DNA from: Candidatus Kerfeldbacteria bacterium
GTDB lineage: Bacteria; Patescibacteriota; Patescibacteriia; Veblenbacterales; UBA10138
Length of the DNA: 6,015 nt
Assembly (NCBI GenBank): GCA_016234305.1
Contig: JACRFM010000041.1
Location: 1-6,015, forward strand
Direction of reading: 5' to 3'
Shown: positions 1 to 5,339 of the stretch, one piece after another
Numbering within the stretch: position 1 is the first letter of the stretch
Layout: every line of letters begins with the position of its first letter
Made by a program: the position numbers and the translations under genes
The notes under the pieces: generated by a model
Told to the model about the DNA's origin: nothing
Seen by the model: only the letters and a program-made list of their open reading frames with translations
The model's database searches: none

Positions 1-48
1 ATTAAGATTACGTGCCAAAGGCGAGTATAGTGAAGTTTTGTTACTGGA
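1..48 (-). repeat. Partial copy (A) of a repeated palindromic element, downstream of rplN
   Basis: This is the upstream (5', minus-strand) end of an element also found at 3588-3728 and 5340-5483; the rest lies beyond the window edge. Positions 21-47 match the other copies almost exactly (GCGAGTATAGTGAAG followed by TTTTGTTACTGG on the plus strand). The last base is A instead of G. Positions 1-25 match 5435-5459 with four mismatches, so copies A and C are closer to each other than to B. The GTGCC at 12-16 is the inner pairing box seen in all copies. The flank at 49-52 is CATA (TATG on the minus strand), as at the L23/L2 copy. That ATG opens a frame that stays open for 17 codons to the edge (MSSNKTSLYS...). 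By analogy with the other copies, rplX should start right after the missing end; this is a prediction. Confidence 0.85.
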
Positions 49-63
49 CATAAAATTTAAAAA

Positions 64-435
64 CTAAAGAACCTCCGGCGCCAGTGAAATAATTTTTTGA
101 AAACACTTAGTACGGAGTTCGCGCGCCACCGGACCGAAAATACGAGTGCCTTTGGGGTCGCGGGATTTTTTATCAATAATTACCACCGCGTTATCATCAA
201 AACGAATATAAGAGCCGTCCACGCGACGGTGTTCTTTACGGGTGCGCACTAGCACCGCCGGTACTACTTCGCTTTTTTTTACCATACCATGAGGTTCAGC
301 TGATTTAACCACCACCGTAATAATATCGCCAATGCCGGCATAACGTTTTTTGTAGCCGCCGAGTACGCGAATACACTGGACCTTTTTGGCTCCGGTATTA
401 TCGGCTACAGCTAACATGGAACGCAATTGTACCAT
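64..435 (-). CDS. rplN: 50S ribosomal protein L14 (uL14)
   Basis: L14 binds 23S rRNA on the subunit interface face of the 50S and forms part of bridge contacts with the 30S and with L19. The 123-residue product has the usual family length. It starts MVQLRSMLAVADNTGAKKVQ, which is the family N-terminal signature. It continues with the GGYKKRYAGIGDIITVVVK strand region and the RTRKEHRRVDGSYIRFDDNA block, and ends in GTRIFGPVARELR, the typical L14 C-terminus. The ATG follows the rpsQ stop after seven T/A-rich bases, with only weak purine-rich sequence upstream. Its stop is TAG, and twelve T/A-only bases then lead to the ATG at the border of repeat copy A. No anomalies in the protein were seen. 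Confidence 0.98.
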   Translation of the reverse strand: MVQLRSMLAVADNTGAKKVQCIRVLGGYKKRYAGIGDIITVVVKSAEPHGMVKKSEVVPAVLVRTRKEHRRVDGSYIRFDDNAVVIIDKKSRDPKGTRIFGPVARELRTKCFQKIISLAPEVL

Positions 436-442
436 AAATAAA

Positions 443-703
443 TTAACTTAACTTCTTAATAATCCGCCATCTTTTAGTGCGGGAAATCGGTCTGGTTTCC
501 TGAATCATCACCTGGTCGCCGAGCTGATAAATATTTTTTTCGTCATGAGCGGCAAAACGATGGCTGGAACGAAAACGCTTGCCATACTTAGGATGCTGCA
601 AAACCCGCTCCACCAAAACCACTCTGGTTTTAGCGGCCTTAGCGGCCACCACTCTGCCCACTAAACGGCGCTGACGGCTGGTTGTAGAATTTTTTTCTGA
701 CAT
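443..703 (-). CDS. rpsQ: 30S ribosomal protein S17 (uS17)
   Basis: S17 is a primary 16S rRNA-binding protein of the 5' domain and helps nucleate 30S assembly. The 86-residue product is of normal length. After a short polar N-terminus (about residues 1-11) comes the OB-fold core: RRLVGRVVAAKAAKTRVVLV, then the basic HPKYGKRFRSSHRFAAHDEKN loop, and the second strand pair QLGDQVMIQETRPISRTKRW. These are the diagnostic S17 blocks. The gene sits between rpmC and rplN, its standard position. Ten bases separate it from the rpmC stop. A purine run (AAGGGG) lies about 17 bases before the ATG inside the end of rpmC, which is further away than a normal Shine-Dalgarno site. Confidence 0.97.
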   Translation of the reverse strand: MSEKNSTTSRQRRLVGRVVAAKAAKTRVVLVERVLQHPKYGKRFRSSHRFAAHDEKNIYQLGDQVMIQETRPISRTKRWRIIKKLS

Positions 704-713
704 AAAAACTTAA

Positions 714-923
714 TTAATTCCCCTTAATCTTACTGGCCATCTCCCCCAATAAAGTTTTAAGCTGCGCCACCTTGACTCTGGCCAAACGAATGGCCCGCAC
801 ATTTTTTAAATCCTGCTGAGCCACCCGTCGCCGCAGATCTCTGATTTCTTCACTGGACTCCTGAAGTAATCGCCGTAAATCAGTCTCGTTTTTATCTTTA
901 AAATCTTTTAATTTGTGTCCCAT
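714..923 (-). CDS. rpmC: 50S ribosomal protein L29 (uL29)
   Basis: L29 is a small helical-hairpin protein of the 50S. It sits beside L23 at the polypeptide exit and contributes to the docking area for nascent-chain factors. The 69-residue product matches the family length. It shows the two-helix pattern: LKDFKDKNETDLRRLLQESS, then EEIRDLRRRVAQQDLKNVRA, then IRLARVKVAQLKTLL, the last resembling the family IRxxRkxIARikTll signature. It is highly charged and has no membrane segment. It starts four bases after the rplP stop (TAA TCTT ATG) and precedes rpsQ, as in most S10 operons. No Shine-Dalgarno motif is visible before its ATG. Sequence conservation in this family is low, but position and pattern agree. 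Confidence 0.95.
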   Translation of the reverse strand: MGHKLKDFKDKNETDLRRLLQESSEEIRDLRRRVAQQDLKNVRAIRLARVKVAQLKTLLGEMASKIKGN

Positions 924-927
924 AAGA

Positions 928-1338
928 TTACGATTTATAAATAATAGAAGTTCTAACCGGCATTTTGTAAGCTGCTAACTGCAGCGCGCGCCGCGCCAAG
1001 TCTAATTCCACGCCGTCAATTTCAAACATAATCGTACCCGGCTTAACCGGAGCTACATAATGGTCAACTGAGCCTTTGCCGCCACCCATCCGAATTTCAT
1101 TGCCTTTAACAGTGACTGATTTATCAGGAAAAATTCTTATCCACAATTTGCCCTTGCGTTGCAGGTGCCCGGTGATGGTCCGTCGAGCGGCTTCAATCTG
1201 ACGAGAAGTAATCCAACCGGCTGCCAGCGTCTTTAAACCAACTGTGCCAAAGCTTAAGGCGGTTTTGCGGGTGGCCAAGCCGCGAATTTGGTCGCCCCGG
1301 TGGCTCTTGCGGAATTTAACTTTTTTCGGCATTAACAT
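928..1338 (-). CDS. rplP: 50S ribosomal protein L16 (uL16)
   Basis: L16 binds near the A site and the 5S rRNA/central protuberance, and is needed for late 50S assembly and tRNA positioning. The 136-residue product has the full family set: MLMPKKVKFRKSHRG at the N-terminus, RRTITGHLQRKGKLWIRIFP around 52-71, RMGGGKGSVDHYVAPVKPG around 83-101, and LARRALQLAAYKMPVRT near the end. I chose the first ATG rather than the ATG two codons later, because MLMPK/MLLPK is the common N-terminus of bacterial L16. A GGGGG run ending about ten bases upstream, inside the 3' end of rpsC, could serve as a weak ribosome binding site. It follows the rpsC stop by three bases. Confidence 0.98.
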   Translation of the reverse strand: MLMPKKVKFRKSHRGDQIRGLATRKTALSFGTVGLKTLAAGWITSRQIEAARRTITGHLQRKGKLWIRIFPDKSVTVKGNEIRMGGGKGSVDHYVAPVKPGTIMFEIDGVELDLARRALQLAAYKMPVRTSIIYKS

Positions 1339-1341
1339 AAA

Positions 1342-2031
1342 TTAATTGCCCCCTTTCTTTAACTGGCGATTAACCTGATTGACGTTAAAAGCTCCCTGAG
1401 GCTGTACTTCGCCTTTATTAATCCAAACTTTAACACCAATCATGCCGTAAGTGGTCTGGGCCACGGTCCGGGAATAATCAATTTCCGCCCGCAAAGTATG
1501 AAGCGGCACCTTACCCACGTTTAATTTTTCCGTGCGGGCAATTTCGGCGCCGTTTAAGCGTCCGCCCACCACCACTTTAACGCCCAAAGCTCCGGCTTTC
1601 ATGGCCTGGTCAATGGCCGACTTCATAACCCGGCGAAAAGGCAAACGACGTTCCAGTTCCAAAGCCATGTTTTCGGCCACAATCTCCGCCGACAGCATGG
1701 GATTCGCGACTTCCTGAATATTAAGCTGTAAATTCTGGCCGGTTTTTAAAAACTTAGCTTTGATTTCTTTTTTCAAATCTTCCACTTGAGCGCCGCCGCG
1801 GCCAATAACTAAACCGGGCTTGGCCGTCTGAATGGTAACCACCAAACTATTGGCGCCACGTTCCACCTCCAATCCGGCCACCGCCGAACCGCGTAACTTT
1901 TTCTTAAGCCAACGACGCAGCCTGACATCTACTTCCAATTGCTCACGGTAATTACGCTGCGAAAACCATTTGGATTTCCAGCCATAAATCACGCCGATGC
2001 GAAATATTTTTGGATGTACTTTTTGTCCCAT
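1342..2031 (-). CDS. rpsC: 30S ribosomal protein S3 (uS3)
   Basis: S3 lies at the mRNA entry channel of the 30S and, with S4 and S5, helps unwind incoming mRNA. The 229 residues begin MGQKVHPKIFRIG, the universal S3 start. The type II KH domain has its GxxG loop as IGRGG at about 76-80. FRRVMK (132-137) aligns with the E. coli segment holding Arg131, Arg132 and Lys135, which are implicated in helicase activity; the basic residues are kept (R133, R134, K137). The C-terminal domain is clear from GGRLNGAEIARTE, GKVPLHTLRAEIDY and TTYGMIGVKVWINKGE. It follows rplV by four T residues; AAGG ends nine bases before the ATG and may act as a weak Shine-Dalgarno. The C-terminus is short and lacks a long tail. 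Confidence 0.98.
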   Translation of the reverse strand: MGQKVHPKIFRIGVIYGWKSKWFSQRNYREQLEVDVRLRRWLKKKLRGSAVAGLEVERGANSLVVTIQTAKPGLVIGRGGAQVEDLKKEIKAKFLKTGQNLQLNIQEVANPMLSAEIVAENMALELERRLPFRRVMKSAIDQAMKAGALGVKVVVGGRLNGAEIARTEKLNVGKVPLHTLRAEIDYSRTVAQTTYGMIGVKVWINKGEVQPQGAFNVNQVNRQLKKGGN

Positions 2032-2035
2032 AAAA

Positions 2036-2392
2036 TTATACCTTGCGCTGTTTTAATTTAATTGGTTCATCCGTCAAAACTACTTTAATGTGGGCGGTCG
2101 GACGCCTGATGGGGGTGGCCCGGCCCATGGCTCGCGGTGTCCAGCGTTTTAAAACCGGACCCTGACCGACTTCTATTTGCTTAATCCACAAATCAGTCAT
2201 AATTTTATAATTATGCCGGGCATTAGCGGCCGCTGAATTAAGCAGCTTCATAACCGGCTTGGCTGGCGCCTGGGGCAAAACCTTTAGTTGTGCCAAAGCG
2301 CGAGCCAAGGGCAACCCCCGTACCAAATCAATCACTAATTTGGTTTTACGCGGCGACAAACGGGCAAATCTTAAGCGAGCAATTATATCCAT
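2036..2392 (-). CDS. rplV: 50S ribosomal protein L22 (uL22)
   Basis: L22 contacts all domains of 23S rRNA, and its beta-hairpin lines the exit tunnel opposite L4. The 118-residue form starting MDIIARLRFARLSPRK fits the family: the N-terminal RLSPRKTKLVIDLVRG helix, LNSAAANARHNY in the middle, and the tunnel hairpin plus C-terminal strand RWTPRAMGRATPIRRPTAHIKVVL. This ATG lies four bases after the rpsS stop in the local TAA-TTTT-ATG arrangement. A longer in-frame reading, up to 2596, would run into the rpsS gene in another frame with non-family sequence, so it is not used. The 3' end is four bases before rpsC. Confidence 0.97.
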   Translation of the reverse strand: MDIIARLRFARLSPRKTKLVIDLVRGLPLARALAQLKVLPQAPAKPVMKLLNSAAANARHNYKIMTDLWIKQIEVGQGPVLKRWTPRAMGRATPIRRPTAHIKVVLTDEPIKLKQRKV

Positions 2393-2396
2393 AAAA

Positions 2397-2738
2397 TTAT
2401 TTCTTAGCAACTGGAGCCGGCGCCGCTGGAGCGGCTGCTGGTTTAGCGGCCGCCGCGGCCACGGCCGCTTGCTCTCTGGCCATTTTACCGCCGTGACCGG
2501 GGAATTTACGAGTCGGAGCAAATTCGCCCAATTTATGGCCAACCATATCTTCAATAATAAAAACAGGTAAATGCGTTTTACCATTATGCACGCCAATCGT
2601 AAAGCCGATCATCTCCGGCGTAATTGTGCAATCACGTGACCAGGTTTTTATCACGGTTTTATCGCCGACTTTAAGCCGGGCTAACTTCTGCAGCAGCCGA
2701 GGATCAATAAACGGGCCTTTTTTGAGTGAACGTGACAT
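2397..2738 (-). CDS. rpsS: 30S ribosomal protein S19 (uS19) with Ala/Pro-rich C-terminal tail
   Basis: S19 sits in the 30S head, contacts S13 and reaches toward the A-site tRNA. Residues 1-86 are a standard S19: MSRSLKKGPFID, then TWSRDCTITPEMIGFTIGVHNGK, then FIIEDMVGHKLGEFAPTRKF and GHGGK. Residues 87-113 form an Ala/Pro/Lys tail (AAVAAAAAKPAAAPAAPAPV followed by AKK), longer than the roughly 92-residue typical protein. The tail is encoded by GC-rich GCN-type low-complexity DNA (about 2400-2470), unlike the surrounding AT-rich spacers. Such a tail is probably disordered and may contact rRNA or neighbours; its role is unknown. The gene starts eight bases after rplB; an AAAAGGA lies about 16 bases before the ATG, too far for a classical site. 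Confidence 0.97.
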   Translation of the reverse strand: MSRSLKKGPFIDPRLLQKLARLKVGDKTVIKTWSRDCTITPEMIGFTIGVHNGKTHLPVFIIEDMVGHKLGEFAPTRKFPGHGGKMAREQAAVAAAAAKPAAAPAAPAPVAKK

Positions 2739-2746
2739 AAATTAAT

Positions 2747-3586
2747 TTATTTATTCCTTTTAGGACGTCGTGAAATAATTAAATGTGAAGACGCTTTAGT
2801 GTTTTTACGAGTCGGCACCCCGAGCGCTGGTTTGCCCCAGGGCGTTTTAGGATGTTTCAAACCAATTGGATTATGACCTTCGCCGCCGCCATGAGGATGG
2901 TCCACCGGATTCATAGCCTTACCGCGCACTGACGGACGCCAGCCCATTAGTCTTTTGCGGCCGGCCTTACCCAAACGAACATTCGCATGGTCAATATTAC
3001 TTACTTGTCCAATGGTAGCGGATGCCTCAGCCGGCACGTTGCGAATTTCACCAGAAGGTAACTTCAAGCGGGCATGGCCAGCTTCCACCGACATTAACAC
3101 CGCCCAAGTTCCAGCCGAACGCACCATCACACCGCCGCGACCGGGGTGAAGTTCTATATCATGAACTGACAAGCCGGCGGGAATATATTGCAAGGGCAAA
3201 CGGTTGCCGGCTTTGGGCTCAATCACTTGTCGTGAAGACATCACTTTGTCGTTCTCCTTTAAACCATCCGGGGCCACTATATAGCTGCGACTGCCGTCAC
3301 GATAACACAGCCTGGCTAAATTAGCCGTGCGATTAGGGTCATATTCAATCGCCTCCACCCGTGCCGGGATATCATATTTAGTTCGTTTAAAATCAACCAA
3401 ACGCAGGCTGCGTTTAACGCCGGCACCGCGGTGACGAACCGTAATTTTCCCCTGGTTATTGCGCCCACCGCTCTGTCTTTTACCAAACAACAAAGACTTA
3501 AGCGGTGCTTGCTTGGTAAGAACAGCCTGCAAGACGCTGGCATGGCGCCGGCCCGGAGTAGTTGGTTTGTAAAGTTTAACTGGCAT
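2747..3586 (-). CDS. rplB: 50S ribosomal protein L2 (uL2)
   Basis: L2 is one of the largest and most conserved 50S proteins; it is required for subunit association and peptidyl transferase function. The 279-residue form starts MPVKLYKPTTPGRRH, the usual N-terminus. The OB-fold and SH3-like domains are visible in KITVRHRGAGVKR, YDIPARVEAIEYDPNRTANL and YIPAGLSVHDIELHPGRGG. The catalytic-region loop MNPVDHPHGGGEGH at about 225-238 keeps the histidine and glycine residues around E. coli His229. A GTG seven codons upstream would add MKLLLLG, but those codons lie in repeat element B and the same seven residues would also precede L3, so the ATG at 3586 is preferred. No Shine-Dalgarno is seen, as the element's stem occupies the leader. 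Confidence 0.98.
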   Translation of the reverse strand: MPVKLYKPTTPGRRHASVLQAVLTKQAPLKSLLFGKRQSGGRNNQGKITVRHRGAGVKRSLRLVDFKRTKYDIPARVEAIEYDPNRTANLARLCYRDGSRSYIVAPDGLKENDKVMSSRQVIEPKAGNRLPLQYIPAGLSVHDIELHPGRGGVMVRSAGTWAVLMSVEAGHARLKLPSGEIRNVPAEASATIGQVSNIDHANVRLGKAGRKRLMGWRPSVRGKAMNPVDHPHGGGEGHNPIGLKHPKTPWGKPALGVPTRKNTKASSHLIISRRPKRNK

Positions 3587-3731
3587 ACCCAGTAACAATA
3601 ACTTCACTAGGCACTTTAGACGAGCCGAGTGAGATAAAATTTAAATAAGTTAAAATTGGAGTCATATTATTAAAAAATGGAAAATCTACTGAGTGCCGCT
3701 GCGAGTATAGTGAAATTTTGTTACTGGGCAT
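3576..3731 (-). other. Possible upstream reading frame through repeat copy B, overlapping the rplB start
   Basis: An ATG four bases after the rplW stop, in the same TAA-TTTT-ATG setting used by true genes nearby, opens a 51-codon frame. It crosses the whole element (MPSNKISLYSQRHSVDFPFF...) and stops 11 bases inside rplB in another frame. The frame resembles no protein I know. Copy A opens a similar frame (MSSNKTSLYS), but copy C has lost the ATG (AAG) and meets TGA after 15 codons. Both base differences between A and B in the first ten codons change the amino acid, which argues against selection on the peptide. If ribosomes use it, its role would more likely be to open the element's hairpin and couple translation of L23 to L2. 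It may be an accident of the insertion. Confidence 0.25.
3588..3728 (-). repeat. Complete copy (B) of a palindromic element between rplW and rplB, 141 bp
   Basis: The element is bounded by CATA on both sides (3584-3587 and 3729-3732; TATG on the minus strand). The terminal inverted repeats are about 21-22 bp: CCCAGTAACAA plus TAACTTCACTA at the left edge, and TAGTGAAATTTTGTTACTGGG at the right. They differ by one extra base and one C/T change that still allows a G-U pair in RNA. An inner box pair follows, GGCAC (3610-3614) and GTGCC (3693-3697). The left 39 bases (3588-3626) are identical to 5340-5378, while the central 70 or so bases are AT-rich and only loosely alike. It ends one base before the rplB ATG. 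Removing it with one flank copy would restore TAA-TTTT-ATG between rplW and rplB. It could be a MITE-like element or a regulatory RNA cassette; it encodes no transposase. Confidence 0.9.
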
Positions 3732-3735
3732 AAAA

Positions 3736-4077
3736 TTAAACAGTCTTACCCAGTTCAATTGAACTCCCTGGAGCTAAACGAATAATTATATGACGGCGCT
3801 GCCTGGTTTGTCCGCTCACCCGTCCCCGCCGCACTGTCTTACGAGGCAATTTAGCGCTATTCACTCCTATTACCCTAACGCCATAAGTTGATTCAATCGC
3901 CTTTTTGGCCTCAATTTTAGAAATTTTACTACGGACCGCAAAAAGATATTGGCCGAGTTTTTGTAAACGCACGGCTTTTTCCGACATCACCGGCAATAAC
4001 AAAACTCCAGTCGGCCGCTTAATCGCCTTAACCGCACTGGCCACAGTCTTGGTACTAGTTTTTGCAAATAAAGCCAT
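3736..4077 (-). CDS. rplW: 50S ribosomal protein L23 (uL23)
   Basis: L23 lies at the exit of the peptide tunnel and is the docking site for trigger factor and the signal recognition particle. The product has 113 residues, about 15 longer than E. coli L23 because of an N-terminal stretch (roughly 1-24, Ala/Lys/Thr-rich). The core begins VLLLPVMSEKAVRLQKLGQY. Glu33 in MSEKA aligns with E. coli Glu18, the trigger-factor contact. KISKIEAKKAIESTYGVRVIGVNS is the family's helix-strand, followed by the basic loop KTVRRGRVSGQTRQRR and the closing strand HIIIRLAPGSSIEL. It starts five bases after rplD. Its stop is followed by only four T residues before repeat element B. Confidence 0.97.
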   Translation of the reverse strand: MALFAKTSTKTVASAVKAIKRPTGVLLLPVMSEKAVRLQKLGQYLFAVRSKISKIEAKKAIESTYGVRVIGVNSAKLPRKTVRRGRVSGQTRQRRHIIIRLAPGSSIELGKTV

Positions 4078-4082
4078 AAATT

Positions 4083-4718
4083 TTACTTAACCTTAATTAA
4101 TAACTGGCGCGCGGCCGCTTGCGAGAGCACCCAGTGACGATGCCTTAAACCATCATAAAGATTAAACTGTTTTACGCCCATCAAAACTACGTTGGCCAAA
4201 TTTCTCAAACCGCGACTAAGCGTTTTTTCTTCGTCAGTTAACAATACTAAATAGGGCTTAGCCGAGGTCAATTTTAAAGTTTTAAAAAACTCAGCCAAGA
4301 CTTTGGTTTTAGTGCCAGCCGGCCAAGCCTCGACCACTGTCAGGCGATTATCAACTAAATAATCTTTGATAACCATGGCGGTAGCCTGCTGCTTCAATTT
4401 TTCCGGCAAACGCTGGCTATAATTACGTTCTTTGCGCGGACCAAAAGTAACCCCGCCGCCCACCCAGAGCGGCGAGCGAATTGAACCATGGCGCGCCCGC
4501 CCGGTACCTTTTTGCTTCCAGGGTTTTTTGCCGCCGCCGGCTACTTCACTGCGGTCTTTGGTATGAGCCGTGCCTTGCCGGCGATTGGCCGCGTAAGCCA
4601 TAGCCACTTGATGCACCACCACTGGTTTAATAACCAATTTGGTTAAACCGGCCGGCCAAGCTAGTTCCCCGACGGCTACCCCCTGCTGATTTAAAATTTT
4701 GGTTGCGACCGGTGGCAT
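4083..4718 (-). CDS. rplD: 50S ribosomal protein L4 (uL4)
   Basis: L4 binds domain I of 23S rRNA early in assembly, and its extended loop forms part of the tunnel constriction together with L22. In E. coli it also represses its own operon through the S10 leader. The 211-residue product has the diagnostic NRRQGTAHTKDRSEV (45-59), the tunnel loop GGGKKPWKQKGTGRARHGSI (61-80), and RSPLWVGGGVTFGPRKERNY (81-100). The Rossmann-like C-terminal half carries KPYLVLLTDEE and NLYDGLRHRHWVLS. The start follows the rplC stop by five T residues. Whether L4 autoregulation exists here cannot be judged, because the leader before rpsJ is outside the window. Confidence 0.98.
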   Translation of the reverse strand: MPPVATKILNQQGVAVGELAWPAGLTKLVIKPVVVHQVAMAYAANRRQGTAHTKDRSEVAGGGKKPWKQKGTGRARHGSIRSPLWVGGGVTFGPRKERNYSQRLPEKLKQQATAMVIKDYLVDNRLTVVEAWPAGTKTKVLAEFFKTLKLTSAKPYLVLLTDEEKTLSRGLRNLANVVLMGVKQFNLYDGLRHRHWVLSQAAARQLLIKVK

Positions 4719-4723
4719 AAAAA

Positions 4724-5338
4724 TTAATTTTGCGCTTTAATTAGAATCAAACCACGATAAGCTCCCGGCACGGCTCCCTTAAGCAATAACTCATGATTTT
4801 GAGAGTCAACTTTAATCACTTCTAAATTGTGAACGGTAACTTGCTCATTACCCATACGACCGGCCATGCGCATACCTTTACGAACATGCTGCACGCCACC
4901 CGCGCCAATTGAACCAGGCATACGGGCTTGGTCTTTGTGTCCATGAGAAGTGGGGTGACCATGAAAATGATGACGCTTAACCACGCCTTGAAAACCCCGG
5001 CCCTTAGACCAGCCAGTCGCCGCCACCTTATCGCCCGGCTGAAAAGCCGTCACTTCAATCTTCTGGCCAACTTTATAATCGCTAGCCGGTACTTTAAATT
5101 CCTTAATAAACTGAAAGCCGGCGCCGCCCGCCGCCTTACTATGACCGAGCAAAGGTTTAGTTGTCTTCCGGCGCGTACCCGAAGCCAGCTGCACAGCTTG
5201 ATAACCGTCAGTCTCTGTAGTTTTAATTTGAGTTATCAAGCAAGGCTCAGCCATAATTTTGGTAACCGCGACGGCTGTGCCATCAGCTTGGAAAATTCGC
5301 GACATGGCGCCTTTACGGGCGAGAATAAACTTGGTCAT
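4724..5338 (-). CDS. rplC: 50S ribosomal protein L3 (uL3)
   Basis: L3 is an assembly-initiator protein of the 50S whose loop reaches the peptidyl transferase centre. The 204-residue form begins MTKFILARKGAMSRIFQADG, equivalent to the family's GxKxGMxxxF start. The second domain has KGRGFQGVVKRHHFHGHPTS, then SHGHKDQARMPGSIG (131-145) and RKGMRMAGRMGNEQVTVHNL (153-172), all hallmark blocks. The segment after PGSIG reads AGGVQHVRKG, one residue shorter than in E. coli and without a residue equivalent to the PrmB-methylated Gln150. A GTG start at 5359 would add MKLLLLG, which is only translated repeat-element sequence, so the ATG at 5338 is preferred. Repeat copy C ends one base upstream. The family assignment is certain. 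Confidence 0.97.
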   Translation of the reverse strand: MTKFILARKGAMSRIFQADGTAVAVTKIMAEPCLITQIKTTETDGYQAVQLASGTRRKTTKPLLGHSKAAGGAGFQFIKEFKVPASDYKVGQKIEVTAFQPGDKVAATGWSKGRGFQGVVKRHHFHGHPTSHGHKDQARMPGSIGAGGVQHVRKGMRMAGRMGNEQVTVHNLEVIKVDSQNHELLLKGAVPGAYRGLILIKAQN

Positions 5339-5339
5339 A

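Noticed and set aside
1330..1332. Second ATG of rplP as the start
   Set aside because: The MLMPK N-terminus matches known L16 proteins, so the first ATG at 1338 is the better choice.
2393..2596. Long N-terminal extension of L22 upstream of 2392
   Set aside because: It overlaps rpsS in another frame, the residues are unlike L22, and the ATG at 2392 has the local TAA-TTTT-ATG context.
3588..3728. Integron attC site
   Set aside because: The size, imperfect palindrome and unpaired base recall attC, but the GTTRRRY/RYYYAAC core boxes are absent (the ends read GTTACTGGG) and no integrase or cassette layout is visible.
3588..3728. Group I or group II intron, or a known small ribozyme
   Set aside because: It is too short for group I or II introns, shows no domain V-like hairpin or hammerhead core, and encodes no protein. 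Excision remains only a speculative finding.
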